DNA of 64,000 nucleotides from Candidatus Gastranaerophilales bacterium (GTDB lineage: Bacteria; Cyanobacteriota; Vampirovibrionia; Gastranaerophilales; Gastranaerophilaceae), in the NCBI GenBank assembly GCA_944325605.1, contig CALVAX010000002.1, positions 212,496-276,495 of the forward strand, in the 5' to 3' direction. The notes under the pieces are model-generated. The model did not search any database. It was not told where the DNA came from and was given only the letters and a program-made list of their open reading frames with translations. Every line of letters starts with the position of its first letter. Position 1 is the first letter of the stretch. This document shows, piece by piece, positions 26,494 through 35,961 of this stretch. The translations under genes were made by a program, and so were the position numbers.

Positions 26494-27264
26494 GTGGAAG
26501 AACAGCCTAGACAAATTGTTAATCCGGATCATATAAGCTACAGAGAGTATAAAAAAAGATTATCAAAAAATCCTCATCAGGGATTAGTTTTATTTATTTC
26601 TGCATTTTTTATATTGCTGCTGGCATTTTTGGGTTGTGCAAAGATTATGTCGCCGGATGTTGACATTGCAATAGGAGATGAGCCTGAAGTTACATACGAA
26701 GAGGAAGGCATTGTCCGCGGCAATGTTGACGACAGGCTGAAAAAAATTCAGGAAGAAGATAATAAGGCAGATACCCCGGAAACAACTATTGACACGTCTT
26801 TGGATGAAAAAGTTATAATTCCGGATAATAAGGAGGAAAATGCAGACTCTCAAGCTGATGCTCCTATTGTATTGGAACAGCCTCAAAACCAGCCGGAAAC
26901 AGTGCAAACCCCTGACACAACAACTCCTGCACCTGCGCCGGCTCCGGCACCGGAAAAAGTTCAGTCTGCAGAAACCAAGCTTCCGGTCGTATCAGAAAAT
27001 ATTCATCAGACAAACCCTGTACCTGTGCCAGCTCCGGCGCCTAAAACTTACAAGGTTTACGTAGGCAGTTATTCCTCTGCCGCTCAGGCTGAAGTTGCAA
27101 AAGGTATTATTTCAGAATCAGGAGCCGGTATCAGCGTGTTTGTAAAAAATATAAACGGATCTTTTACGCTTCAGGCAGGTTCTTTCAGTACAGCTGAAAA
27201 GGCCCAGAGTGTTGCAAATGATTTGCTGAAAAACAATTTTCCCGCACGGGTTGTCGCAGAATAA
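26494..27264 (+). CDS. SPOR-domain membrane protein
   Basis: 256 residues from a GTG start 2 bases after the previous stop, with AGAGGAG upstream. A short cytoplasmic tail is followed by one membrane helix at about residues 29-48 (LVLFISAFFILLLAFLGCA), a Pro/Ala/Glu-rich linker to about 180, and a C-terminal SPOR domain (YKVYVGSYSSAAQAEVAKG... FTLQAGSFSTAEKAQ). SPOR domains bind denuded peptidoglycan at the division site. This is therefore probably a division or cell-wall protein in the periplasm, anchored at the inner membrane. Confidence 0.88.
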   Translation: MEEQPRQIVNPDHISYREYKKRLSKNPHQGLVLFISAFFILLLAFLGCAKIMSPDVDIAIGDEPEVTYEEEGIVRGNVDDRLKKIQEEDNKADTPETTIDTSLDEKVIIPDNKEENADSQADAPIVLEQPQNQPETVQTPDTTTPAPAPAPAPEKVQSAETKLPVVSENIHQTNPVPVPAPAPKTYKVYVGSYSSAAQAEVAKGIISESGAGISVFVKNINGSFTLQAGSFSTAEKAQSVANDLLKNNFPARVVAE

Positions 27265-27374
27265 AAATCTGACTTCTTGAAAATGTTTGTGATAGAATGT
27301 TTACGTCAGAGAGAAGGGATATTTTCCCGAAACTTTAAAAAAGATTAACTAAAGTCGATATATAAGGAGAAGTT

Positions 27375-28817
27375 ATGGAAAGTTTAAGAGATAAATATGA
27401 AGTTGTAATAGGTTTGGAAGTCCATGCACAATTAAAAACGAAATCTAAAATTTTTGCACCGGACGGAACTGAATTCGGTAAAGAGCCAAATTCTGAAACC
27501 AGCCCGATTACGCTTGGTATGCCCGGAGTCCTTCCTGTATTGAACAGAGAAGTCGTTAATATGGGGATTTTAACCGGTCTTGCTCTTAACTGCGAAATTC
27601 CGGAACGCTGCAAATTTGACAGAAAACAGTATTTTTATCCTGATCTTCCGAAAGGCTATCAGATATCACAGTATGATGAGCCGATTTGTGTAAACGGATA
27701 TATTGATATTAAAGGTAAAAGAATCGGTATAACCCGCGCACACCTTGAAGAAGATGCAGGTAAACTTGTTCACGCAGGTGCTGACGGTCTTGCAGGCTCA
27801 AGCTATTCGCTTGTTGATTTGAACCGCGCCGGCACTCCGCTCCTTGAAATTGTGTCTGAACCCGATATGAGAAGTTCTGATGAAGCAAGAGCTTATATGG
27901 AAGAACTTAGAAATATTGTAAGATATATCGGCGTCTGCGACGGTAACCTTGAAGAAGGCTCAATGAGATGCGATGCAAATATTTCAATTATGCCAAAAGG
28001 TTCGAAAGTTTTCGGAACACGTGCCGAAATCAAAAACGTAAACAGTTTTTCAGCCCTTCAGCGTGCAATTGAATACGAAATCGACAGACAAATTGAAATT
28101 GTTGAAGAAGGCGGCAAGGTTGTTCAAGAAACCCGTTTGTGGGATGACAATGCCCGTGAAACAAAGTCTATGAGAGGTAAAGAAGATGCTCACGATTACC
28201 GTTACTTCCCTGAGCCGGATTTGATGCCTCTTCAGATATCCCGTGAATGGGTTCAGGAAATTAAGGATAAGATGCCGGAGCTTCCTGAAGCAAAACGCCG
28301 GAGATATACGGGGTTAGGCTTAAGCGAATACGATGCCTCTGTAATTGTTGAACAGATGGGGCTTGCTCTATTCTTTGACGAAGTTCTGAAACTCGGCGCA
28401 ACTCCGAAAATCGCCGTAAACTTTATTATGGGCGAGATTGCGGCTTACTTAAAAGAAGATCATATTGAAATCTCTGAAACTAAATTAACACCGGAAAATC
28501 TTGTAGAATTGATTGCACTGATTGAAAAAGGCACAATTTCAAATAATATCGGAAAACAGATTATTGTCGATATGATGAAAACCGGTGAAAAAGCTTCAGA
28601 AATTGTTGAAAAAAGAGGTTTGAGCCAGATTTCCGACGAAAGCGCAATTAAAGAAATTTGTCAGAAAGTTGCGGATGCAAATCCTGAGCAGGTTGCAAAA
28701 TACAAAGCCGGAAAGGTTCAGCTTTTAGGATTCTTTGTCGGTCAGGTTATGAAAGAAACCAAAGGCAGAGCTAATCCGAAAGCCGTCAACGATTTGATGA
28801 AAGAAATTCTCGGATAA
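27375..28817 (+). CDS. gatB: Aspartyl/glutamyl-tRNA amidotransferase subunit B
   Basis: 480 residues, the usual GatB length. The conserved start YEVVIGLEVHAQLKTKSKIF is followed by the cradle domain (GYQISQYDEPI, HLEEDAGKL, VDLNRAGTPLLEIVSEPDM) and the C-terminal tRNA-binding YqeY-like tail. GatCAB converts misacylated Glu-tRNA(Gln) or Asp-tRNA(Asn) to the amide form. gatA and gatC are not adjacent. AAGGAG lies about 5 bases before the ATG. Confidence 0.95.
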   Translation: MESLRDKYEVVIGLEVHAQLKTKSKIFAPDGTEFGKEPNSETSPITLGMPGVLPVLNREVVNMGILTGLALNCEIPERCKFDRKQYFYPDLPKGYQISQYDEPICVNGYIDIKGKRIGITRAHLEEDAGKLVHAGADGLAGSSYSLVDLNRAGTPLLEIVSEPDMRSSDEARAYMEELRNIVRYIGVCDGNLEEGSMRCDANISIMPKGSKVFGTRAEIKNVNSFSALQRAIEYEIDRQIEIVEEGGKVVQETRLWDDNARETKSMRGKEDAHDYRYFPEPDLMPLQISREWVQEIKDKMPELPEAKRRRYTGLGLSEYDASVIVEQMGLALFFDEVLKLGATPKIAVNFIMGEIAAYLKEDHIEISETKLTPENLVELIALIEKGTISNNIGKQIIVDMMKTGEKASEIVEKRGLSQISDESAIKEICQKVADANPEQVAKYKAGKVQLLGFFVGQVMKETKGRANPKAVNDLMKEILG

Positions 28818-28853
28818 AAACAAAAAAAGTCAGAATTTTTCCGGAGAGAACAG

Positions 28854-29918
28854 ATGTTTTTTAAAGAAGACGAAGAAAAAAAATCCAGTATGGAAGAAGA
28901 AATTTTTGAGCAGGCAATTGTGCTTGAAAATATTTTATCTTCCCACATAAACGACAACAATTATATTTTGTTTGATATTCCGACGGATATCAGGAAAATT
29001 GTGCTTGTTGCAAGCGGCTCTTCTTACAATTGTGCAAGGTTTGCGGCGGAATTGTTCGGCAATCTTGCAAACATAGAAGCCGGTGCAATGTATTCGAGCG
29101 AATTTTTGTTAAAGTCTGTAATCCCGCATGACAATGACTTTTTGTATGTATTCATAACCCAGTCAGGCGAAACTTCCGATACTAATAAGGCTTTAAATAA
29201 AGCAAAAGAGTACGGCATACGCACAATGTGTATTACAAATAAAAAAGATTCGACTATATGGAATGCTTCGGATTTTAAAATAGATTGCTGCGCCGGTGAA
29301 GAAAAAAGCATTGCCGCAACAAAATCCTTGACTGCGCAGATGCTTTGCTGTGCTCTTCTTGTATTAAAATACGCTGCGCATAAAGGCATTGATATTTCAC
29401 ATAACATTGAACAGCTTAAATCTCTTCCGGAATTTATCAGAAGAACCTACGAACTTCAGGACGAGATAAAGGACGTTGCAAAAGTTCTGTCTGATTACAA
29501 AAATCTTGTTGTGACAGCAGATGGAATTTCCTACGCTCTTGCAAGAGAAGCTTCTTTGAAAATTAAAGAAACATCTTATATAAATGTATATTCAAGTATT
29601 CTCGGCGAATTTATGCACGGGCATGTTGCGGTTATGAACAACAAAATCGCTCAGATTCATATAAGTGTTGATGATTTGAGTTATACCGCAATCAAGAATT
29701 TAAACAAGATTAAAGAGGATTACAACCCTGTGCTCTGCATAATTGGTAATTCAAACGAAAAAGTTGACGCGGATTATAATGTAAATATAGCTTGTGAAAG
29801 CGATATGGTTAAATCTTTTTGTCTTGTAGTTGTCTGCCAGCTTTTGGCACTAGAGATAGCTAAAAAGCTTAAAAGAAACGTTGACAAACCCCACGGGTTG
29901 CACAAGGTTGTAAAATAA
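28854..29918 (+). CDS. SIS-domain isomerase (GlmS C-terminal type)
   Basis: 354 residues with two SIS domains: VLVASGSSYNCARFAAELF with FITQSGETSDTNKAL in the first, and EASLKIKETSYINV with EFMHGHVAV in the second. The glutaminase domain of GlmS is absent, so it may be an ammonia-dependent glucosamine-6-phosphate synthase/deaminase-like or other sugar phosphate isomerase. The C-terminal NVDKPHGLHKVVK resembles the GlmS end NPDRPRNLAKSVT. It lies 36 bases after gatB and may be co-transcribed. Confidence 0.85.
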   Translation: MFFKEDEEKKSSMEEEIFEQAIVLENILSSHINDNNYILFDIPTDIRKIVLVASGSSYNCARFAAELFGNLANIEAGAMYSSEFLLKSVIPHDNDFLYVFITQSGETSDTNKALNKAKEYGIRTMCITNKKDSTIWNASDFKIDCCAGEEKSIAATKSLTAQMLCCALLVLKYAAHKGIDISHNIEQLKSLPEFIRRTYELQDEIKDVAKVLSDYKNLVVTADGISYALAREASLKIKETSYINVYSSILGEFMHGHVAVMNNKIAQIHISVDDLSYTAIKNLNKIKEDYNPVLCIIGNSNEKVDADYNVNIACESDMVKSFCLVVVCQLLALEIAKKLKRNVDKPHGLHKVVK

Positions 29919-29976
29919 ATTTTGTTTTATATGACGCAATAAATCAATACCTTTAAAAATTCAAGGTTTCAATATA

Positions 29977-30014
29977 GCAAACGGTCTTAATTGTAAATAC
30001 AATTAAGACCGTAA
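29977..30014. terminator. Bidirectional terminator
   Basis: ACGGTCTTAATTGTA and TACAATTAAGACCGT pair over 15 bases around a 2-base centre, between the convergent SIS-domain gene and pheS. Confidence 0.85.
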
Positions 30015-30028
30015 AACTTTATAAACAA

Positions 30029-31063
30029 TTAAAATTGCGCCAGAAATCTTTCATCGTTGTTGAAGAAAAGTCTGATGTCGTCAACGGCATACTTGAGCAT
30101 TGCAAGTCTTTCAACACCCATTCCGAAAGCAAAGCCTGAGTAAACATCCGGATCGATTCCGACATTTCTGAGGACATTCGGGTCAACCATGCCGGCACCC
30201 AGAATTTCGAGCCAGCCGGTGCCTGAACATGTTCTGCAGCCTTTGCCTTCGCACATAATGCATTGAACGTCGATTTCGGCAGAAGGTTCGGTAAACGGGA
30301 AAAAACTGCTTCTAAATCTTGTCGGACGGCTTGCTCCGAAATAAATCCGGATAAATTCATTTAATATTCCTTTTAAATCCCCGAAAGTTACATCTTTATC
30401 GACGTAAAGCCCTTCAATTTGGTGGAAGAAGTTGTTTTTTCTGGCATTTACGTTTTCATTTCTGTAAACTCTGCCGGGCGCAACAATTCTGATAGGAGGA
30501 TTTTTCCCTTCCATCGCATGAATTTGTGCGCCTGAAGTCTGGCTTCTTAAAATTACACCCGGAGCATTTTTTACATAGAAAGTATCCTGCATATCACGTG
30601 CGGGGTGGTCTTTCGGCACGTTTAGCGCATCAAAGTTGTAGTATTCAGTCTCAACTTCCGGTGATTGAGAGCTTGAAACAACTGAAAACCCAAGACTTTG
30701 AAAGATTGAAACAATTTCATTTGTAGTTGTTGTAAGAGGGTGTGCTTTGCCGAGGCGCTGGAATTGTCCCGGAAGAGTAATGTCAATTTTTTCTTTTAAA
30801 AGTTTAGCATCAAGTTCTTTTTTATAAAATTCGTCGTATTTTTCTTTTAAAGAAGATTCCAATTTGCGGGTAATTTCATTCGCAAGCGAGCCTACAATTC
30901 TTTTATCTTCATCAGAAAGATTTCTAAGGTTTTTCTTTATTTCATTGAATTCGCCTTTACGGCTGAGGTATTTATTTTTGACTTCTTCTAAGTCGTTGAT
31001 TGAAGATGATTTTTCAATATCTTCGGCAGCATTTGCGTAAATTTTTTCCAGTTGTTCTTTCAT
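30029..31063 (-). CDS. pheS: Phenylalanyl-tRNA synthetase alpha subunit
   Basis: 344 residues. An N-terminal coiled coil (about 1-90) binds tRNA-Phe. The class II catalytic core has motif 2 around GRVYRNENVNARKNNFFHQIEG and motif 3 at FGMGVERLAMLKY near the C-terminus. It charges tRNA-Phe together with PheT, which is not adjacent in this window. It is followed by the metallohydrolase and kdsA genes upstream on the same strand, with 36 bases between. Confidence 0.95.
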   Translation of the reverse strand: MKEQLEKIYANAAEDIEKSSSINDLEEVKNKYLSRKGEFNEIKKNLRNLSDEDKRIVGSLANEITRKLESSLKEKYDEFYKKELDAKLLKEKIDITLPGQFQRLGKAHPLTTTTNEIVSIFQSLGFSVVSSSQSPEVETEYYNFDALNVPKDHPARDMQDTFYVKNAPGVILRSQTSGAQIHAMEGKNPPIRIVAPGRVYRNENVNARKNNFFHQIEGLYVDKDVTFGDLKGILNEFIRIYFGASRPTRFRSSFFPFTEPSAEIDVQCIMCEGKGCRTCSGTGWLEILGAGMVDPNVLRNVGIDPDVYSGFAFGMGVERLAMLKYAVDDIRLFFNNDERFLAQF

Positions 31064-31099
31064 TTATCTTCCCTCTTTGGCTATGCTGATTTTGCATAT

Positions 31100-31717
31100 T
31101 TAGACTATTTCATTATGTTCTTTTTCGTAACCTATTGTTGTTTTTTCATTGTGCCCCGGATAAACAATCGTATTATCATCAAGTTTATAGAGGACATCTT
31201 TAATACTGTTTTCTAATTTGCTGTAGTTTCCGCCCGGAAGATCCGTTCTTCCGACGTATCTTTTAAATAGAGTGTCGCCAGAAAACAGATTGCCGTCAAT
31301 AAGATAACACATTCCGCCTTCGGTATGCCCCGGAGTTTCTAAAATTTTAATCGGGATATCTCCGATTTTAAGTTCTGTATTTCTGTCAATAAATCTGTCA
31401 TATTCAGGATTTTTATCAACTTTTATACCGAATGTGCCCAGAATTGTTTTGGTCATTTCCAGTTGTTTTTCATCTTTTTGATTAATTAAAACTTCAGCGC
31501 CGAGTTCTTTTTTCATATCGTTAACCCCCATAACATGGTCAAAATGTCCGTGGGTTAGTAGAATATATTTAACTTTTAATCCGAGATTATTGACGTCATC
31601 AATGATTTGCTGAAGTTTTTCAGAACAGTCAATTAAAACTGCTTCTTTTGAATTTTCGTCGGCAGCCAGATAATTATTAGCCTCAATGGGGCCTGCAATG
31701 TATTGTTTTATAATCAT
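31100..31717 (-). CDS. Metallo-beta-lactamase-fold hydrolase (glyoxalase II-like)
   Basis: 205 residues. The metal motif is THGHFDHVMG (HxHxDH) at about 55-64. Further ligands are His in ETPGHTEGGM, Asp in LFSGDTLF, and His in VYPGHNEKTT. The size fits short hydroxyacylglutathione hydrolase-like enzymes, which hydrolyse thioesters; the true substrate is uncertain. It starts 2 bases after kdsA ends, so it is co-transcribed with it. Confidence 0.88.
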   Translation of the reverse strand: MIIKQYIAGPIEANNYLAADENSKEAVLIDCSEKLQQIIDDVNNLGLKVKYILLTHGHFDHVMGVNDMKKELGAEVLINQKDEKQLEMTKTILGTFGIKVDKNPEYDRFIDRNTELKIGDIPIKILETPGHTEGGMCYLIDGNLFSGDTLFKRYVGRTDLPGGNYSKLENSIKDVLYKLDDNTIVYPGHNEKTTIGYEKEHNEIV

Positions 31718-31719
31718 AT

Positions 31720-32544
31720 TTAAGCTTTCACTATATCAAATATTTTTTTACAAATTGAGAACACCTGTTCTGCCGAATCCAGTGATAACATATTAGGGCC
31801 GTCGCAGGGAGCTTTGTCCGGATCCGGATGAACTTCGAAGAACAAAGCATCAGCGCCTGCAGCCATAGCTGCTTTTGCCAGTACCGGAACAAATCTTCTG
31901 TCGCCTCCAGTGCAGGTTCCCTGAGCACCCGGAAGCTGTACGCTGTGTGTTGCATCAAACACAACCGGATAGCCGGATGTCTGCATTATAGGTATTGCTC
32001 TAAAGTCAACAACAAGGTTGTTATATCCGAAGGTTACACCTCTGTCTGTTAAAAGTATATTTGTATTTCCGGAATCTTCAATTTTTTTTACGAGATTTCC
32101 CATTTGTTCGGGAGCAAGAAACTGGCCTTTTTTAATATTTACGATTTTTCCTGTTTTTGCGGCAGCAACAAGCAAATCTGTTTGTCTGCATAAAAATGCC
32201 GGAATTTGTATTACATCTGCAACTTCGGCAGCAATTGCCGCTTGTTCGGGCAGATGTATGTCGGTAACAATCGGAATATTATATTTAGACTTGATATTTG
32301 AAAGCATTTCAAGCCCTTTTTCAATCCCCGGGCCTCTGTATGAGGTTATTGAAGTTCTGTTTGCTTTGTCAAAAGATGATTTGAAGATGAAATTTATTCC
32401 GAGTTTTTGTGTAATTTCTTTCAATCTTTTAGCTGTTTCATCAAGAATTTCAATACTTTCAGCAACACAGGGGCCTGCTAGTATTGTAAGTTTATCTGAA
32501 CCAATTTCAAAATTATTTAATTTAATTATCTTCTTATTTTCCAT
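31720..32544 (-). CDS. kdsA: 3-deoxy-8-phosphooctulonate synthase KdsA
   Basis: 274 residues. Conserved blocks: LAGPCVAESIE (near 22), FKSSFDKANRTS, RGPGIEKGL, IPAFLCRQTDLL, KKGQFLAPEQM, and FDATHSVQLPG. It condenses arabinose-5-phosphate and phosphoenolpyruvate to Kdo-8-phosphate for the lipopolysaccharide inner core. This is evidence for an outer membrane. Cys in the first block suggests the metal-dependent class. First gene of a kdsA-hydrolase-pheS row. Confidence 0.95.
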   Translation of the reverse strand: MENKKIIKLNNFEIGSDKLTILAGPCVAESIEILDETAKRLKEITQKLGINFIFKSSFDKANRTSITSYRGPGIEKGLEMLSNIKSKYNIPIVTDIHLPEQAAIAAEVADVIQIPAFLCRQTDLLVAAAKTGKIVNIKKGQFLAPEQMGNLVKKIEDSGNTNILLTDRGVTFGYNNLVVDFRAIPIMQTSGYPVVFDATHSVQLPGAQGTCTGGDRRFVPVLAKAAMAAGADALFFEVHPDPDKAPCDGPNMLSLDSAEQVFSICKKIFDIVKA

Positions 32545-32607
32545 ATCAAAAATTATAATTAAAACAGGCTTAAATTACAAGTAACAATCAGCGGGTTAAA
32601 GGGGCCT

Positions 32608-32742
32608 TATATAGCAAATTCCACAGATACAATAAAAGCCCGTCATTCTAAGGACATTAGTCCGAAGAATTTTTTTATTGAGATACTTCGTAACGCTCAG
32701 TATGACGCTGTTATGAAAATTTTTGGCGGAATTTGCTATATA
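32608..32742. repeat. MITE-like element, copy 1 (135 bp)
   Basis: Terminal inverted repeats TATATAGCAAATTCC and GGAATTTGCTATATA bound a non-coding body, whose inside is a second imperfect palindrome beginning GTCATTCTAAGGAC. The reverse complement matches the element at 63432-63584 along nearly its whole length. It lies between kdsA and the M16 gene, just before that gene's promoter. Confidence 0.8.
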
Positions 32743-32760
32743 CATCCCGGTTCAAGCGGA

Positions 32761-32789
32761 TTGTTATTTGAATACAATTGTGGTAAAAT
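32761..32789 (+). promoter_or_regulatory. Promoter of the M16 gene
   Basis: TTGTTA and TAAAAT are 17 bases apart, ending 19 bases before the chosen ATG at 32809. Directly after the MITE. Confidence 0.55.
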
Positions 32790-32808
32790 TTTTTTGTCAG
32801 GAGAGATT

Positions 32809-34023
32809 ATGGAAAGCAAGATAGTAAGACTTAAAAACGATATTGAATTTTTTTATAAACAAAACAAAAATACACCGAGAGCTGCACTATGCATGAATTT
32901 TGCTTTGAATGATTATGATAGTGCGCCTGGGGTGTATGCACTTATGGCAAGGCTTTTGTTTCAGGGCACAAAAACCAGATCCGCAGAACAGATTGCAGAA
33001 GAATTTGACAGCTGCGGAATTGATTTTGTTGTTGAAATGAAGATGGATTATTTGAGATTCAGATTTATGAGTCTAAATGAAGATTTTGAACATGCTGTTG
33101 AACTTGTGACAGATCTTGTAAAAAATTCCACATTTGATGAATTTGAAAAAGAAAAAGTGAAATTACAGGGTGAACTAATAGCAGAATTGGATTCTCCGCG
33201 TCAAAAAGTTATGGACGGATTCACCAGAAATATTTTTGAAGGGCACAGCTACGGAACTTCAAGCACTACTATCTTAGAAAATCTCCAAAATATTACAAAA
33301 AATCAGGTTATTGAAGCTTATCAGAATTTGTACGCCAATGCAAAAAAGGTTATTACTTTTGTCGGGGATATTGAGGCAGGAAAAGTCGAGAAAATATTGA
33401 ACGAAAATTTCGGAGATATTCCAGCCGGAGCGGAAGCCGCCTTCAAAAATGTGCCTAAATCTATTGAAACTAACAAAGAAATTTTTCTTGCAAAACCTGA
33501 TGCCAATCAGGCTCATATCATAAAAGGATGGAGAACGGAAACTTTTGACAGCAACGATTATCCTGCTCTGATTCTTCTGAATATAATTCTGGGTGCAAGC
33601 GGGCTTTCCTCAAGATTATTCCTTGAACTTCGGGATAAAAAAGGCCTTGCTTATGTTGTAAGAAGTTCTTATGAATCATTTTTGCTCTGCGGCGCATTTT
33701 CTATTTATATAGCAACGGAACCGAAGAATATTGAAGTTTCTTTGAAAGGCTTTGACGAAGAACTTGAAAAAATTAAGACAATAGAAGTTTCGGAAGAAGA
33801 ACTTGAAAATGCAAAAACAAATCTTCTCGGGAAACTGGCTTTTTCATTCGAGACAAATTCCCAGCAAGCCTGCAGCCATGCACAATATGGTATTTTAGGA
33901 CTCGGATTTGATTTCTATGAAAAAACTAAAGAAAGAATTAAACATGTAACATCAGAGCAGATTAAAAACTGTGCTTTGAAATATTTCAACGATAAATCTG
34001 TTCTTGTAATTCTTAAACCATAA
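32809..34023 (+). CDS. M16-family protein without the zinc motif
   Basis: 404 residues from the ATG at 32809, preceded by AGGAGAG. An upstream in-frame ATG lies inside the MITE and is rejected. It has the two-domain M16 layout, including the SSRLFLELRDKKGLAYVV segment of the C-terminal half. At the place where active M16 peptidases have HxxEH, this protein reads GVYALMARLLFQGT, so both zinc His and the catalytic Glu are missing. It should therefore be the inactive partner subunit of an M16B pair or a binding protein. The active partner is not in the window. Confidence 0.85.
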   Translation: MESKIVRLKNDIEFFYKQNKNTPRAALCMNFALNDYDSAPGVYALMARLLFQGTKTRSAEQIAEEFDSCGIDFVVEMKMDYLRFRFMSLNEDFEHAVELVTDLVKNSTFDEFEKEKVKLQGELIAELDSPRQKVMDGFTRNIFEGHSYGTSSTTILENLQNITKNQVIEAYQNLYANAKKVITFVGDIEAGKVEKILNENFGDIPAGAEAAFKNVPKSIETNKEIFLAKPDANQAHIIKGWRTETFDSNDYPALILLNIILGASGLSSRLFLELRDKKGLAYVVRSSYESFLLCGAFSIYIATEPKNIEVSLKGFDEELEKIKTIEVSEEELENAKTNLLGKLAFSFETNSQQACSHAQYGILGLGFDFYEKTKERIKHVTSEQIKNCALKYFNDKSVLVILKP

Positions 34024-34112
34024 CTGATTTGTGCTAGCATGTCGGGTAATGGATTAGCGCACGAATATCAAGCATAATTGTTACGGTACCGGTTTATAGA
34101 AGGTTAGGTGTC

Positions 34113-34670
34113 GTGAGAATTTCAGGTGTTCTTTTGTTAATATTAATTCAGACTTTTTGCCTGAAGTCTGTTTGTTTTGCCTTGGAAACAGTTCATATAA
34201 ACTCTGTGATAAACAATAAAGCCTCTGATGTAATGAATATGCTTGAAAATGTTTTGCCGGAGGATACGACAGTTGTTTATACTGTTGTACCCAGAGGATT
34301 AATTGTAAGCATAAAAGAAGATATTTTCTTTAAAGGGGATAATATTCTGCTTAATAAATCGAGCGTATCTGTGTTGAATGCAATAGTATCTGTTTTGCGG
34401 CAAATAGGCAACAACTGTACTGTTGAAAGCCACACGGAAGGCCATAACAATTCTGACGGAACTTATCGTACAAATTGGGAAATATCTATGGCAAGAGCGG
34501 ATGCAATTGCTGATTATTTGATTTATTGCGGGCAAATTCCTGCCTCAAGAATTTTCACACTCGGGTATGGAGATTGTATGCCGTTTCGGGATAATGTTTC
34601 TGCAACTCAAAAAGGTTTTAACAGACGCATAGATTTTGTTATTTTTTCTTATGAATATAAAAGAGATTAG
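34113..34670 (+). CDS. Exported OmpA-domain protein
   Basis: 185 residues from a GTG start (AGAAGGTTAGGTGTC precedes it). Residues 1-23 form a signal peptide (VRISGVLLLILIQTFCLKSVCFA). The C-terminal 110 residues are an OmpA/MotB-type peptidoglycan-binding domain: VESHTEGHNN, then MARADAIADYLIYCGQIPASRIFTLGYGDCMP, then FNRRIDFVI. It anchors envelope components to the cell wall in the periplasm. The stop overlaps the convergent sigma factor gene by 4 bases. Confidence 0.88.
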   Translation: MRISGVLLLILIQTFCLKSVCFALETVHINSVINNKASDVMNMLENVLPEDTTVVYTVVPRGLIVSIKEDIFFKGDNILLNKSSVSVLNAIVSVLRQIGNNCTVESHTEGHNNSDGTYRTNWEISMARADAIADYLIYCGQIPASRIFTLGYGDCMPFRDNVSATQKGFNRRIDFVIFSYEYKRD

Positions 34671-35494
34671 GATACTATACTTTTGCGAAGTCTGGATGAA
34701 CGGTCTTCGCTGAGGATATTTTTAAGCTTCATGATTGATTGCGCGTGAAGCTGGCAGACACGGGATTCAGACATATTCAGAGTTGCGCCGATTTCTTTTA
34801 AAGTCATGTTTTCCTGGTAGTAAAGAACCATAATTACGCGTTCACGTTCCGGAAGTCTTTGCAGAGCTTTTTCAAGCTGTTGTTTGATATTTTTTTCTTC
34901 CATCTGTTCCTGCGGATTAAGTTTGTTGGTATCCTGAATTGTATCAATAATTTCCATGCTGTCTTCGCTGGAACCTTTTTTCTCGTAAATAGAAGTCATA
35001 GTTGTGTCTTCTGCCAGAAGCTGATTAACCTTGTCAGGCTCCATATCCAGATAGTTTGCAACTTCTGTTGTTGTCGGAATTCTGCCAAGTTCCTGTTTCA
35101 AATGCTCCTGTGCATTTTTAATATCCTTAATTTTCTTTCTGACGCTTCTTGGCAAAAAGTCCTGTGCTCTTATCCTGTCAAGAATTGCACCTCTGATTCT
35201 GATAAGAGCGTAAGTTTCAAATCTTGTATTTTTCTGCGGAGAATATCTTTCAATAGCATTAATAAGGCCTTCAACCCCGTATCCTGCAATATCTTCAATT
35301 GAAATCGTTGCCGGCAGCGTAACCTTAACACGTCCGACTACATAGCGGATAAGGTATATGTATTGCACAATAAGAGCATCACGCACGTTTTTTTGAGTTT
35401 TGTCTTCAAAATATTTTCCCCAAAGTGCTGTTAATTCCTCGTCCGAAAGTCTTTTTATGTTGTTGTAAGATGTGAAATCAAAACTTTGATCCAT
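34667..35494 (-). CDS. FliA-type RNA polymerase sigma factor (sigma-28 family)
   Basis: 275 residues. Region 2 (LIRYVVGRV..ISIEDIAGYGVEGLINAIERY..FETYALIRIRGAILDRIR) and region 3 (DFLPRSVRKKIKDI) match FliA/WhiG-type factors. Region 4 has LPERERVIMVLYYQENMTLKEIGATLNMSESRVCQLH. Such factors direct motility or envelope and stress regulons. No flagellar genes are in the window, so the regulon is open. The lineage could keep it for other functions. FliA family assignment is firm; the gene symbol is left out because the role is unclear. Confidence 0.9.
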   Translation of the reverse strand: MDQSFDFTSYNNIKRLSDEELTALWGKYFEDKTQKNVRDALIVQYIYLIRYVVGRVKVTLPATISIEDIAGYGVEGLINAIERYSPQKNTRFETYALIRIRGAILDRIRAQDFLPRSVRKKIKDIKNAQEHLKQELGRIPTTTEVANYLDMEPDKVNQLLAEDTTMTSIYEKKGSSEDSMEIIDTIQDTNKLNPQEQMEEKNIKQQLEKALQRLPERERVIMVLYYQENMTLKEIGATLNMSESRVCQLHAQSIMKLKNILSEDRSSRLRKSIVS

Positions 35495-35961
35495 TAATCC
35501 GCCTAAATATTAAAAAATGTTACATTATTTATTTTATACAATCTGTCTGGCAGGACATCATTTAAAAGGTTGAAATGTGCCGGTTCCGGCTAAAGCATCG
35601 GGATGAGGAAGCGACAAGCTAAGGGTGAAGCGTGAAGGGTGAAGAGTGAGGGGAGTTGAAAAGTTGAAAGGTTGAAAGGTTTGTTTCTAAAAAAGCTACT
35701 AAGGTTCTAGGGCACTAGGAGGTTTCGTTGTGAAAGTCGCCCCCATTTTGTCTTACACTGTCATCCTGAATTTATTTCAGGATCTCGTCGGGATACTGAA
35801 ACTATCTTGGATTATTCTGGGTGCGGGCGGAGTAACGTCCGACCCGCACCTTACGGGTTCCGCTTTGCTTCACCCTACCGAAAATCCGCAAGTTCAGCAT
35901 GACAAAATGGGGCGGAAGTGAAGGGAGAAGAAAGTTGAATAGTTGAAGGTATTGTTACACA

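Noticed and set aside
35730..35921. Short open frame in the repeat island
   Set aside because: Its sequence is the translation of palindromic TCATCCTGAA-type repeats, as are the frames at 36425-36667 and 37701-37889.
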